Positions 52,724 to 61,764 of a stretch of 64,000 nucleotides of DNA are shown in pieces. Source of the DNA: Janthinobacterium sp051380875 (GTDB lineage Bacteria > Pseudomonadota > Gammaproteobacteria > Burkholderiales > Burkholderiaceae_D); the NCBI RefSeq assembly GCF_051380875.1, contig NZ_JBNYXW010000008.1:186001-250000 (forward strand), given 5' to 3'. The notes under the pieces are model-generated. The model ran no database searches and had not been told where the DNA came from. It saw only the letters and a list, made by a program, of their open reading frames with translations. Numbering within the stretch: the first letter of the stretch is position 1; each line of letters begins with the position of its first letter. A program made the translations under genes and the position numbers.

Positions 52724-53827
52724 ATGGTACAGCGTCGCATCGCTACGGCCGACCTGGTTCCCGGCGAACCCCTGCCCTGGGATCTGTTCCTGGCTGACCA
52801 TAGTGCCGGGCCGCAACTGCACAAGGGGCAGATCATCACGGACGGCACGCAGCTGGGGCGCTTGTTGCAGCTGGGCCTGTACGTGGGCGCGCCGGACCAG
52901 CCTTCCGTCTTGCGCCTGCTCAACGAAGCGGCGCAGCGCCTGGAACGCTTTCTGCTGGACTTGCGCAGCGAAAACAATGCCGAGCGCGACGTGCGCGACA
53001 TCGCCCGCGAACTGCTGCGCGCGCTCGAACACGACGCCGACATTTCCCTGGCCAGCATCATGCTCAACCAGATCGCCGGCAGCTATGCCGTGCGCCATTG
53101 CATCGAAACGGCACTGCTGGCCATGCTGGTGGGGCGCGGCATGCACAAGGCCCACGATGAACTGCTGCTGATCGGCGCGGCCGCGCTGACGATGAACGTG
53201 GGCATGCTGCACCATCACGACAGTTTCCAGTACCGGCGCGGCCCCCTGAATGACGAGGAAATGCGTATCGTGCGCCAGCATCCGCAAGAAAGCACGGAAC
53301 TGTTGCGCTGCGCCGGTGTCGCTGACGAAGAATGGCTCAGTTGCGTGCTCTTGCACCATGAAAATGACGACGGCAGCGGTTACCCGCAAGGGTGCACGGC
53401 CGATAAAATCTTGCAAAATGCCAAGCTGATCGGCCTGGCCGACCGCTATTGCGCCCGCGTCTCGGCGCGCAACTACCGCCGCTCCATCCTGCCCGACCAG
53501 GCGCTGCAGCACATCTTCCTCGACCCGGGCATGCCCGTCGACCCGCTGCTGGGCGAGCAATTCGTCAAAGTGCTGGGGAAATATCCGCCCGGCACGCTGG
53601 TGCGCCTGCGCAGTGGCGAGCTGGGCGTGGTGACGCAACGGGGCGCTGGCCACGTGCATCCGCTCAGCGACCCGCAAGGCGCGCCGCTGGCCACCACCGA
53701 ACTGGCGCAACGGCCCCCGCGCGACACGGCAGACAGCCGCTACGCCATCGTTTCCGCTCTGCATGAGGACGATGCGGGCCTGCACTTCAGCATGCGCCAT
53801 GTATGGGGCGACGAGGCGCGCCTGTAG
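52724..53827 (+). CDS. HD-GYP domain protein with degenerate HD motif
   Basis: A 367-residue cytoplasmic protein related to cyclic-di-GMP phosphodiesterases. The first metal His is present (His125, AVRHCIETA) and the second half is intact: HHE (211-213) and DGSGYP. But the signature HD pair in ALLHDIGK is replaced by Met157-Asn158 (ALTMNVGM), and the later Asp is Cys (DRYCARVS). Catalysis is therefore doubtful, and it may instead bind a ligand or partner. The N-terminal 100 residues form an unknown sensor-like region. Start at MVQRRIATAD. Confidence 0.85.
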   Translation: MVQRRIATADLVPGEPLPWDLFLADHSAGPQLHKGQIITDGTQLGRLLQLGLYVGAPDQPSVLRLLNEAAQRLERFLLDLRSENNAERDVRDIARELLRALEHDADISLASIMLNQIAGSYAVRHCIETALLAMLVGRGMHKAHDELLLIGAAALTMNVGMLHHHDSFQYRRGPLNDEEMRIVRQHPQESTELLRCAGVADEEWLSCVLLHHENDDGSGYPQGCTADKILQNAKLIGLADRYCARVSARNYRRSILPDQALQHIFLDPGMPVDPLLGEQFVKVLGKYPPGTLVRLRSGELGVVTQRGAGHVHPLSDPQGAPLATTELAQRPPRDTADSRYAIVSALHEDDAGLHFSMRHVWGDEARL

Positions 53828-53945
53828 GCTGCTGTACGCTACTGGACGACGCTGGGATGGCGTGGCGCAGTCAACAGCCTATGCCGTACGGCGGAAAGCA
53901 CGGATAATAGCGCCTAGCTCACTTTTTGCACTATATTGGATTCCC

Positions 53946-56156
53946 ATGGAAATTAAGGTCAACTTTCTCGATAAGCTTCGTCTAGAAGCCAAGTTCGATG
54001 ATTTCACGGTCATAGCCGACCAGCCCATCCGCTACAAAGGCGACGGCTCGGCACCTGGTCCGTTCGATTACTTTTTGGCATCATCGGCCTTGTGCGCCGC
54101 TTACTTCGTGAAATTGTATTGCGATACACGCAATATTCCTACCGAAAATATCCGCCTGTCGCAAAACAATATTGTCGATCCGGAAAACCGCTACCAGCAG
54201 ATTTTCAAGATCCAGGTCGAGTTACCGGCCGATATCTCCGCCAAGGACCGCCAGGGCATCTTGCGCTCGATCGACCGTTGCACGGTGAAAAAGGTGGTGC
54301 AGGCCGGGCCCGAGTTCGTCATCGAAGAGGTCGACAATCTCGATGCCGACGCGCAAGCCTTGCTGAGCTTGAATCCGGCGCCTGGCTCCTGCACCTATAT
54401 TGCGGGCAAGGATCTGCCGCTGGAGCAGACCATCGCGAATATGTCAGGATTGCTGGCCGGCCTGGGTATCAAGATTGAAATCGCTTCGTGGCGCAATATT
54501 ATTCCCAATGTGTGGTCGCTGCATATCCGCGATGCGCACTCGCCCATGTGTTTTACCAATGGCAAGGGCTCGACCAAGGAAAGCGCCCTGGCCTCGGCCC
54601 TGGGAGAGTATATCGAGCGGCTCAGCTGCAACCATTTCTACGCCGGCAGCTTCTGGGGCGAAGACATCGCCAACGCGCCATTTGTCCATTACCCGAACGA
54701 GCGCTGGTTCAAGCCTGGCCGCAAGGATGCGCTGCCATCCGGGATCCTCGATGAATATTGCCTGGAAATCTACAATCCCGATGGCGAGCTGCGCGGCGCG
54801 CACCTGATCGACACCAACTCCGGCAATGCTGAGCGCGGCATCTGCTCGCTGCCGTATGTGCGCCAGTCCGATGGCGAAGTGGTGTATTTCCCCACCAACC
54901 TGATCGAAAATCTCTACGTCAGCAATGGCATGAGTGCTGGCAATACCCTGGTCGAAGCGCAGGTGCAATGCCTGTCGGAAATTTTCGAACGGGCCGTCAA
55001 ACGCGAAATCCTCGAAGGTGAAATCGCCTTGCCCGATGTGCCGCAAGAGGTGCTGGCGAAATACCCGGGCATCCTGGCCGGCATACAGGCGCTGGAAGAG
55101 CAAGGCTTTCCCGTGCTGGTGAAGGATGCATCGCTGGGCGGCGTCTACCCGGTGATGTGCGTCACCCTGATGAACCCGCGCACCGGCGGCGTGTTTGCCT
55201 CGTTCGGCGCCCACCCAAGCCTGGAAGTGGCGCTGGAGCGCAGCCTGACGGAATTGCTGCAGGGCCGCAGTTTTGAAGGCTTGAACGATTTGCCCCAGCC
55301 CACCTTTGCCAGTGAAGCCGTGACGGAACCGAATAACTTTGTCGAGCACTTCATCGATTCCAGCGGCATCGTCTCGTGGCGCTTTTTCAGTGCCAGGGCC
55401 GATCACGATTTTGTCGAGTGGGATTTTTCCGGCCAGGGTGCCAATTCCAATGCCGAAGAAGCGGCGACCCTGTTCGGCATACTCGCCGACATGGGCAAGG
55501 AGGCGTACGTGGCCGTGTATGACCAGTTGGGCGCCACCGCCTGCCGCATTCTGGTGCCTGGCTATTCGGAAGTGTATCCGGTGGAAGATTTGATCTGGGA
55601 CAACACCAACAAGGCGCTGCTGTTCCGCGCCGACATCCTGAACTTGCATGGCCTGGACGATGCCAGCCTGGAAGCATTGCTGGAGCGCCTGGAGAATAGC
55701 GAGCTGGACGAGTACGGCGACATCGCCACCTTGATCGGCATCGAATTTGACGAAAATACGGACTGGGGCCAGCTGACAACCCTGGAATTGAAGCTGCTGA
55801 TTCATCTGGCCTTGCAGCAATTCGAGGAGGCGAAGGAGCTGGTGGAAACCTTCCTGCAGTACAACGACAACACGGTCGAGCGCAAACTGTTTTATCAAGC
55901 CTTGAACGTGGTGCTGGAAGTGCAGCTCGATGACGCGCTGGAACTGGACGACTACGTGGTCAATTTCCGCCGCATGTTTGGCGATGCCCGCATGGATGCG
56001 GTGATGGGGTCGGTGGACGGCAGCGTGCGCTTCTTCGGCTTGACGCCAGCGAGCATGCAACTGGGGGGGCTGGACAGGCACCAGCGCCTGATCGACAGCT
56101 TCAGGAAATTGCACGTGGCGCGGGCCAACTGGGCGGCCAACGCCAGCCAGAAGTAA
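53946..56156 (+). CDS. ycaO: OsmC-YcaO fusion, S12 methylthiotransferase accessory factor
   Basis: A 736-residue protein. The first 140 residues form an OsmC-like domain (KFDDFTVIADQPIRYKGDG; PFDYFLASSALCAAYFVKLYC). Residues of about 190-560 are a YcaO ATP-dependent cyclodehydratase-type domain (GSTKESALASALGEYIERLS; TLVEAQVQCLSEIFERAVKRE). The C-terminal helical region is TPR-like, as in E. coli YcaO. There YcaO helps RimO modify ribosomal protein S12, and rimO lies at 31.9-33.3 kb here. No peptide-precursor or dehydrogenase genes are near, so a thiazole-peptide cluster is unlikely. Start at MEIKVNFLDK. Confidence 0.9.
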   Translation: MEIKVNFLDKLRLEAKFDDFTVIADQPIRYKGDGSAPGPFDYFLASSALCAAYFVKLYCDTRNIPTENIRLSQNNIVDPENRYQQIFKIQVELPADISAKDRQGILRSIDRCTVKKVVQAGPEFVIEEVDNLDADAQALLSLNPAPGSCTYIAGKDLPLEQTIANMSGLLAGLGIKIEIASWRNIIPNVWSLHIRDAHSPMCFTNGKGSTKESALASALGEYIERLSCNHFYAGSFWGEDIANAPFVHYPNERWFKPGRKDALPSGILDEYCLEIYNPDGELRGAHLIDTNSGNAERGICSLPYVRQSDGEVVYFPTNLIENLYVSNGMSAGNTLVEAQVQCLSEIFERAVKREILEGEIALPDVPQEVLAKYPGILAGIQALEEQGFPVLVKDASLGGVYPVMCVTLMNPRTGGVFASFGAHPSLEVALERSLTELLQGRSFEGLNDLPQPTFASEAVTEPNNFVEHFIDSSGIVSWRFFSARADHDFVEWDFSGQGANSNAEEAATLFGILADMGKEAYVAVYDQLGATACRILVPGYSEVYPVEDLIWDNTNKALLFRADILNLHGLDDASLEALLERLENSELDEYGDIATLIGIEFDENTDWGQLTTLELKLLIHLALQQFEEAKELVETFLQYNDNTVERKLFYQALNVVLEVQLDDALELDDYVVNFRRMFGDARMDAVMGSVDGSVRFFGLTPASMQLGGLDRHQRLIDSFRKLHVARANWAANASQK

Positions 56157-56225
56157 AAGTAAAGGTAAGAGCAGGAGCGGGGGTCAGGGCTGGTCTGCAG
56201 CAATGCGCGCCAGCCCTGGCACAGC

Positions 56226-57290
56226 TTATTTGGCCGTCGCTGCCGTCAACTGCAGCAATTTGCGCTCGACAAACGCCTGCAACTGGGGCGACAGGGTTTG
56301 CAAGCCCTTGGCACGCTCGAACGCCTGGCGCGCCTGGGCTGGGTGCTGGTCCGCCTGCAAGGCGATCCCCAGGCCCATCCACCAGACGCTGTTGTCGGGC
56401 GCCGCTTGCAGGGCCAGCTGGTATTGCTCCGCCGCTTCGCGGTAGCGCTGCTCGCGCTGCAGGACGCCCGCCAGGAAGGCGCGGTAGTCGCCGCTGTCGG
56501 CCGCGTATGGCAGGCTGCGCATCAGGGTGTCGAGCGCAGCCGGGCCACCGTTGGCTTTATCGAACTGCAAACGGGCCAGCATCATCGCTTGCGCCGGCTG
56601 TTTCGGATCCAAAACCAGGCTCAGCTGCAACTGGCGCGCCGCGTCGTCCGGGCGCTGCGCTTCGAGCAACAGGCGCACCAGCGTTTCGCGTGCGCCCTGG
56701 TGGCGCGGGTCGAGCTGCAAGGTCTGCTGCAAGCCGGCCATCGCTTCGGACACGCGGCCATCTTGCAACTGGCCCAGCGCGCGCCGGTATTCATTCTCCA
56801 CGCGCTGCTGCGGCGTGACTTGTTTCCCATCAATGATACGTTCGCTGGCGATAGCGGGCGTCGGCGCTTTCGCCACCGGCGCGGGCGCCCGCCGGGCTGG
56901 CTGCCCTGTAATGCGGCGCAGCTCGGCAGCACGCACCTTGTCGTGCGCCGGCGTTTCTTCGGCCTGGAACACTGGCTCCGGCGCCACCGGCGCTGCGGCT
57001 ACCGGGGCGGGTGCAGGCACGGCTACTGGCATAAGAACCGGTACAGGCACTGCCACCGCCGCTGGCGTACTGGCCACGCTGACCAGCACGGGGGGCACGC
57101 CCGGGCGCTGCCAATACACCCAGCCCAGGGCGATGGCGGCGGCCGTCAGGCCGGCCGCGCCGCCAAACACCAGCGCGCGCGAGACGCCCCGCTCGCGTTC
57201 GGGCACCGAGCGGATGCCGCCCGCGTCGCCGCTTGCGTCCGGGGTGCCACGGGCATCGAGGTCTTGCAACATCTTGTTAATCAGGCTCAT
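56226..57290 (-). CDS. mshN: MSHA biogenesis protein MshN, TPR
   Basis: A 354-residue protein: short cytoplasmic start (MSLINKMLQDLDARG), one membrane helix (about 40-62), a long Pro/Ala/Val linker, then TPR repeats in the periplasm (about 175-350). It acts in assembly of the mannose-sensitive haemagglutinin type IV pilus. Last msh gene seen in the operon. It starts 17 nt after mshM. Confidence 0.88.
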   Translation of the reverse strand: MSLINKMLQDLDARGTPDASGDAGGIRSVPERERGVSRALVFGGAAGLTAAAIALGWVYWQRPGVPPVLVSVASTPAAVAVPVPVLMPVAVPAPAPVAAAPVAPEPVFQAEETPAHDKVRAAELRRITGQPARRAPAPVAKAPTPAIASERIIDGKQVTPQQRVENEYRRALGQLQDGRVSEAMAGLQQTLQLDPRHQGARETLVRLLLEAQRPDDAARQLQLSLVLDPKQPAQAMMLARLQFDKANGGPAALDTLMRSLPYAADSGDYRAFLAGVLQREQRYREAAEQYQLALQAAPDNSVWWMGLGIALQADQHPAQARQAFERAKGLQTLSPQLQAFVERKLLQLTAATAK

Positions 57291-57307
57291 CTACAGGCTC
57301 ATCTTCG

Positions 57308-58210
57308 TCATCGGTTCAATAAGGTCCAGCTCACGGCGCAGGCGGCGGCCAGCACGCCGGCGCCGACCAGCCACAGCCACGGCCGCAGCCAAAAGTGCCG
57401 CTTGCTAGCCAGGGTATCACTGGCTGCCAGCGCCACGTGGCGGGCGCTGACCTGCTGCCTGCCTTCGCCATACGCCACCATCAGCGCCTTGTGCGCCATG
57501 ATATTGATCAGGCGCGGGATGCCGCCGGAAGCCTGGTACAGCCGCGCCACGCCACCGCGGCTGAACAGGCGCGCGCCGTCGAAACCGGCCACGCGCAGGC
57601 GGTGCGCCACATAAAAATCCACGTCGTCGCGGCACAAAGGTCCCAGGTGGTAGTGAAAGGTGATGCGCTGCGCCAGCTGGCGGATTTCCGGCAGGGCCAG
57701 CTTGACGTCCAGTTCCGGCTGGCCGAACAGCACGATTTGCAGCAGCTTGCGCTTTTCCGTTTCCAGGTTCGTCAGCAAGCGTAGCGCTTCGAGGCTGTCG
57801 ACGGGTATCGCCTGCGCTTCGTCCAGGCACAGCAGCACGCGCTTGCCTTGCGCCGCCAGGTTGAGCAGGCGCAAGTTGAGCGATTTAAGCAATTGATGCT
57901 GATCAGCATCTTTCTCCAGCAACACATCGAGGTCGTCTGCCAGCGCCAGTATCAGCGAACGGGCCGGCAAGTTCGGATTCGGGATGTAGGCAGTGACGAA
58001 ATCGGGGCCCAGCGACTGCATGAACTTGCGGCACAGGAAGGTTTTACCGGTTCCCACTTCGCCCGTGATCTTGATGAAGCCCTCGCCATTGCGCGCCGCC
58101 ACCAGCAAGGTGTTAAGCGCCTTTTGCGACTGCGGCCCATTGAAAAAGAAACTCGTATCGGGCGTAAGGCCGAACGGCGCCTCGCGCAAGCCGAAATGGG
58201 CCTGGTACAT
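57308..58210 (-). CDS. mshM: MSHA biogenesis ATPase MshM (ExeA-like)
   Basis: A 300-residue AAA ATPase. Walker A is GEVGTGKTF (about 50-58), Walker B VLLCLDEAQAIP, and a helix near the C-terminus (about 275-297) anchors it to the membrane. Related ExeA helps build the secretin ring. Its ATG overlaps the mshL stop by one base (TAATG). Confidence 0.9.
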   Translation of the reverse strand: MYQAHFGLREAPFGLTPDTSFFFNGPQSQKALNTLLVAARNGEGFIKITGEVGTGKTFLCRKFMQSLGPDFVTAYIPNPNLPARSLILALADDLDVLLEKDADQHQLLKSLNLRLLNLAAQGKRVLLCLDEAQAIPVDSLEALRLLTNLETEKRKLLQIVLFGQPELDVKLALPEIRQLAQRITFHYHLGPLCRDDVDFYVAHRLRVAGFDGARLFSRGGVARLYQASGGIPRLINIMAHKALMVAYGEGRQQVSARHVALAASDTLASKRHFWLRPWLWLVGAGVLAAACAVSWTLLNR

Positions 58211-59982
58211 TAGCGCCGCTCCGACGGACGGCGCGGGTCGAGCGCCTCGATGCGCTTGCCCGAATCGAGCAAGTCTTCGTTCCAGCTATTGGCGCCATCG
58301 ACGATGGTGGGCTTGATCAGCACCACCAGTTCACGCTTCTGTATCACCTGCCCCGTGTTGCGGAACAGCGCGCCAAGCACGGGAAGATCGCCCGCGCCAG
58401 GCACTTGCGAGCGGTCCGAGGTCGTCGCCTGGCGCATCAGGCCGCCGATGGCAACGATGCGCCCATCCTGGCTGCGCACCATGCTGTCCATCTCGGACGT
58501 ACTGGAGGCGGCCAGCGGCAGTTTCAGCGATCCGGCACTGCCCAGGTCGACTTCCTTGGTGACGGTGGTAACCTGGCTGACGGACGGGTGCACGTGCAGG
58601 ATGATGTTGCCATCGGCATCGATCTGCGGCGTCACATCCAGCACCACGCCGGAAAAGAAGGGTTGCAAGGTCACGTTGGGGCTGGTGGTAGCGCCGCTGG
58701 CCGTGGTATTGGTGGTGGTCGACACGCCCGTCACGTAGAACTCGTCGGTGCCGATTTTCAGCACGGCCTTCTGATTGTTCATGGTGGCGATGCGCGGACT
58801 CGACAGCACGTGCACGGTGCCCTGCGATTCCAGGAACGTCAGCATGGCGGCAAAGTTTGCCGTCTGGAAAGCCAGGCCGAACATGGAGCCGGCCGCCGTT
58901 GCCGCCGAACTGAGGCCAAAGCCGCTGCTGGCCGTCAAGCCGCTGCCGTTGGTCATGTTGGCCGGCTGGCCGCCAGTGAACGGCAATGGCGCCAGCGTGC
59001 CGCCCGGCTGGATGAAGCCGGTCGAGATGCGGTTCGTGTGGCCGCTCTTGATGGAGGCAAACGAGGCCCAGTTGATGCCCGTCTGGAAGTCGCTGTTGAG
59101 CTGCACTTCGAGGATTTTCGCTTCCAGGATGACCTGGCGGTCGACGGACAATTGCGTTGCCTTCAGGTACATGGCGACATTGCGCAACTCTTCCGGCATG
59201 GCGCGGATGACGATCACGCCCGATTGCGGGCTGAGCACCACTTGCCGCCCGCCGTCGCTGCTGCCGACGATGGCATCCAGCGACAGCTTGAGCTCGCTCC
59301 AGAAATCCGCGTTCGACGTGGTGGTGACGTTGCTGCTGTCTTCGCCTGGCACCAGGGCGCCCGCGTTTTGCGTGCCGTTGTTATTGTTGTTATTGCTACC
59401 ATTGCTGCCGCTGCCGCTGCCGCCCGAAGTGGTGGCGCCCACCGACGATACCGAGGTCGACGAGACGCGCAAGTTCGACATGCCCTTGCGCGCGCCCGTC
59501 AGGTAGTTGACGTGGAACAAGCGCGTCTGCATGCTCAGGGGCTTGATATAGATCTGCGTGCCCTCGACCTTGTAGTCGTAGCCATACAGCTCGCGCACGG
59601 CGTCGAGCGCCTGGAACAGGGTCACATCTTTCAAATTGGCGGAAATCGTGCCGCCGATGTCAGGATGGACCAGCATGTTGTAGCGCGTGCCGGCCACGAT
59701 GGAAGTAAAAAACTGGCGCGCCGGCACATTGTTGAAGGCCACGTTGAAGCGCTCGTCGAGCGCGGCGCGGGCTTTCGGCAACTGCTGGGCCAGGGCCGCG
59801 ACGGGCGGCAGCAGCGCCGCTTCCACGGCGTCCGGCTGGGCCGCCGGCGTGGTGGTGGCCGCCGCGCCCTTGACGGCATCGGTAATCGCATTATAGGTAT
59901 CGCGCTTGACGGGTGCGACATTGCAGCCGCCCAGGCCCAGGCTGACGCTGATGACTGCCGCCATCGTACTGATCTTGAACAT
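58210..59982 (-). CDS. mshL: MSHA pilus secretin MshL
   Basis: A 590-residue outer-membrane channel lipoprotein with lipobox LGLGGC (Cys20). The N-terminal N0/STN-like domain (FNNVPARQFFTSIVAGTRYN) and N1 region are followed by a low-complexity insert rich in Ser, Gly and Asn (around 190-215), then the secretin barrel with the VPGAGDLPVLGALFR signature near the end. Start at MFKISTMAAV with AAGG upstream; the frame opens much earlier but that part overlaps mshK. Confidence 0.93.
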   Translation of the reverse strand: MFKISTMAAVISVSLGLGGCNVAPVKRDTYNAITDAVKGAAATTTPAAQPDAVEAALLPPVAALAQQLPKARAALDERFNVAFNNVPARQFFTSIVAGTRYNMLVHPDIGGTISANLKDVTLFQALDAVRELYGYDYKVEGTQIYIKPLSMQTRLFHVNYLTGARKGMSNLRVSSTSVSSVGATTSGGSGSGSNGSNNNNNNGTQNAGALVPGEDSSNVTTTSNADFWSELKLSLDAIVGSSDGGRQVVLSPQSGVIVIRAMPEELRNVAMYLKATQLSVDRQVILEAKILEVQLNSDFQTGINWASFASIKSGHTNRISTGFIQPGGTLAPLPFTGGQPANMTNGSGLTASSGFGLSSAATAAGSMFGLAFQTANFAAMLTFLESQGTVHVLSSPRIATMNNQKAVLKIGTDEFYVTGVSTTTNTTASGATTSPNVTLQPFFSGVVLDVTPQIDADGNIILHVHPSVSQVTTVTKEVDLGSAGSLKLPLAASSTSEMDSMVRSQDGRIVAIGGLMRQATTSDRSQVPGAGDLPVLGALFRNTGQVIQKRELVVLIKPTIVDGANSWNEDLLDSGKRIEALDPRRPSERR

Positions 59983-60020
59983 GCTCGCCTTGTGTTGATT
60001 GAGTTGCTTGGCCACTTCGT

Positions 60021-60431
60021 CTACTCCTGCTGGCGGCCGGTCTTGCCGCCGCTCATGTTGTCGGTCTTGCTGCTGGGATACAGCTTGAAGGTGCGCTGCG
60101 CTTTGCCACGGCCGAGCAGCACGGCCGTGTCGCGGATCTCCATCACCACGGCGTCGCCCACCTTGCTGCCCACTTTGACCACCTGGCCGTCGATGACAGC
60201 CACACGGCGCCCGCCCGGCTGGGTGGAAATGAGCACCGATTGCAACTGCGGCTGCGCCGCGGCGGCAGGTACAGCATTGGCGGGTGCCCACAGGGCCGCT
60301 GGCGGGCGCGTCGGGTCAGCCTGGGTTTGCGGCACCTGCGCCTGCGCGCCCGGCCAGGCTAGGCTGAGCAGTAGCGGCGCCCAGCGGCGCAGCGCGCGGC
60401 CAGTGCTCACTGTCGTCAGAGTGCGATCCAT
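60021..60431 (-). CDS. mshK: MSHA biogenesis protein MshK
   Basis: A 136-residue exported protein with a signal peptide (to AWPGAQA-Q) and a short PilP/GspC-like beta domain (LQSVLISTQPGGRRVAVIDG, VKVGSKVGD). It probably links inner-membrane parts to the MshL secretin. Start at MDRTLTTVS, overlapping the mshJ end by 16 nt. Confidence 0.85.
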   Translation of the reverse strand: MDRTLTTVSTGRALRRWAPLLLSLAWPGAQAQVPQTQADPTRPPAALWAPANAVPAAAAQPQLQSVLISTQPGGRRVAVIDGQVVKVGSKVGDAVVMEIRDTAVLLGRGKAQRTFKLYPSSKTDNMSGGKTGRQQE

Positions 60432-61093
60432 GTATCGTCCATGCTGAGGGTATATAAAGTCAGGGTCAGGGTGGCGCCCGGATAGGTTTCCGCCGCGAGC
60501 TGGGCCTTGCCCCAAAACACCCGCGTCGGCATGGATTGCAGCGCCTGCATATAGTCCACCATGTCGGCATAACTGCCTTGCAGCACCACCTCCACGCCGT
60601 GCCGGTGCAGCAAGGGGGCGGGCGCCTTGGCTGCGGCATCGTTGCTGGCTGCCGCCTTCGATTCCCCCACGTTACTGGAAGGCAAGGTTTTCAGCGAAAC
60701 CACGCGCAGCCCGGCATGCTGGCGCAGCAAATGCGCCAGCAGCGTGACCATGCGTTCGGGCGCCACCAGGCCATGCTGCTGTTGGCGCAGCGCCTGCTTC
60801 AGGGTCGCCGTTTCGGCCAGCAGGGCCGCCAGGCGCGCACGCGCATCGCGGTCCGGGTCGGTAGCGTGGGCCAGCATGACCAGTTCGATTTCCTTGTTGG
60901 TGGCAAGCAGCAGATTTTGCTTTTGCGCAACGCTCGCATCGAGCGCCGCGCGTTTCGCCAATAGCGGGGCGAAGAACATGAAATAAAACACGAACAGCAC
61001 CGCCGCCGCACCTGCACAAAAGACCATTCCCCGTTCGCGCAAGCCCAGCGCGTCGAAGGCGGTGGCCCATTTTTTCAGCAATGGCAGCATCAA
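60416..61093 (-). CDS. mshJ: MSHA biogenesis protein MshJ (PilO-like)
   Basis: A 225-residue bitopic inner-membrane protein: helix at about 23-43, then coiled coil and a ferredoxin-like periplasmic domain. It corresponds to PilO of type IV pili. It overlaps the preceding gene by 4 nt and mshK by 16 nt, showing tight coupling. Confidence 0.85.
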   Translation of the reverse strand: MMLPLLKKWATAFDALGLRERGMVFCAGAAAVLFVFYFMFFAPLLAKRAALDASVAQKQNLLLATNKEIELVMLAHATDPDRDARARLAALLAETATLKQALRQQQHGLVAPERMVTLLAHLLRQHAGLRVVSLKTLPSSNVGESKAAASNDAAAKAPAPLLHRHGVEVVLQGSYADMVDYMQALQSMPTRVFWGKAQLAAETYPGATLTLTLYTLSMDDTWIAL

Positions 61094-61764
61094 TGTGTTC
61101 CTGCCGCTGGCGTGCTGGACGCCGCCGGCTGGCTTGATGCTTGCAGGCTGAACGTCACATAGGGCACAGTCGGCACGCTCGGCGCCCTGGTCTCGGCCAC
61201 GGCCACCGCTGGTGGCGCCGGCGGACCGATGTCGAGGCTGGCGAAGCTCTTGCCTTTGAGGTCATCCTGCTGGCCCAGGCGCGTGATATACGCCGGCAGC
61301 AGCGAGGCATGCAAGGCGCGGCCCTGCAAGCCGATGTCATTGCCGGCGCCGGCGATACTGATACCCGTCAGCCAGACGCCTTCCAGCCTGCCCTGCGCCA
61401 GGGCGCGAAAGTAGCTGGCATAGCCCAGCGTATTGCCCAGTTCGCCACTGGCCAGCACGGCCGACGCATCCTGCAGCAACTGGCGCTGCGCCTCGGCGGC
61501 CGCCACTTCCTGCGCCAGTGCCGGATCTTTCTTGCGCGGTGGAAAATCGCGCACGATCTGGTCGCGCTTGGCCTCGACTTGCGCCAGCGCCGCCTTGACG
61601 CCCGCTTCCCGCTGTTCCAGGTCCGCCAGCGACCGCTGGCCCAGCACGCTCAAGAGCAGCAAGCCCAGCGCCAAGCCGCCCAGGCCCAGGCTGGCCGTGC
61701 GCGCCGACATATGGTGTTTTTTCTGTTCGAACTGGGGGTTGAACAGATTGATCTGCTGGCTCAT
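61090..61764 (-). CDS. MSHA fimbrial assembly protein, PilN-like
   Basis: A 224-residue protein that starts with the PilN tail INLFNP, which docks into PilM-type proteins, then a membrane helix (about 22-42) and a coiled-coil/periplasmic domain. It pairs with the PilM-like MshI encoded just upstream, with a 4-nt overlap. In some genomes this part is named MshI2. Confidence 0.85.
   Translation of the reverse strand: MSQQINLFNPQFEQKKHHMSARTASLGLGGLALGLLLLSVLGQRSLADLEQREAGVKAALAQVEAKRDQIVRDFPPRKKDPALAQEVAAAEAQRQLLQDASAVLASGELGNTLGYASYFRALAQGRLEGVWLTGISIAGAGNDIGLQGRALHASLLPAYITRLGQQDDLKGKSFASLDIGPPAPPAVAVAETRAPSVPTVPYVTFSLQASSQPAASSTPAAGTH

Noticed and set aside
53946..56156. Thiazole/oxazole-modified peptide cluster around the YcaO domain
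   Set aside because: No precursor peptide, dehydrogenase or transporter is nearby, and the C-terminal helical region matches the RimO-accessory type.
58405..60447. 680-codon plus-strand frame
   Set aside because: Antisense shadow of mshL and mshK, whose secretin and lipoprotein features are clear.
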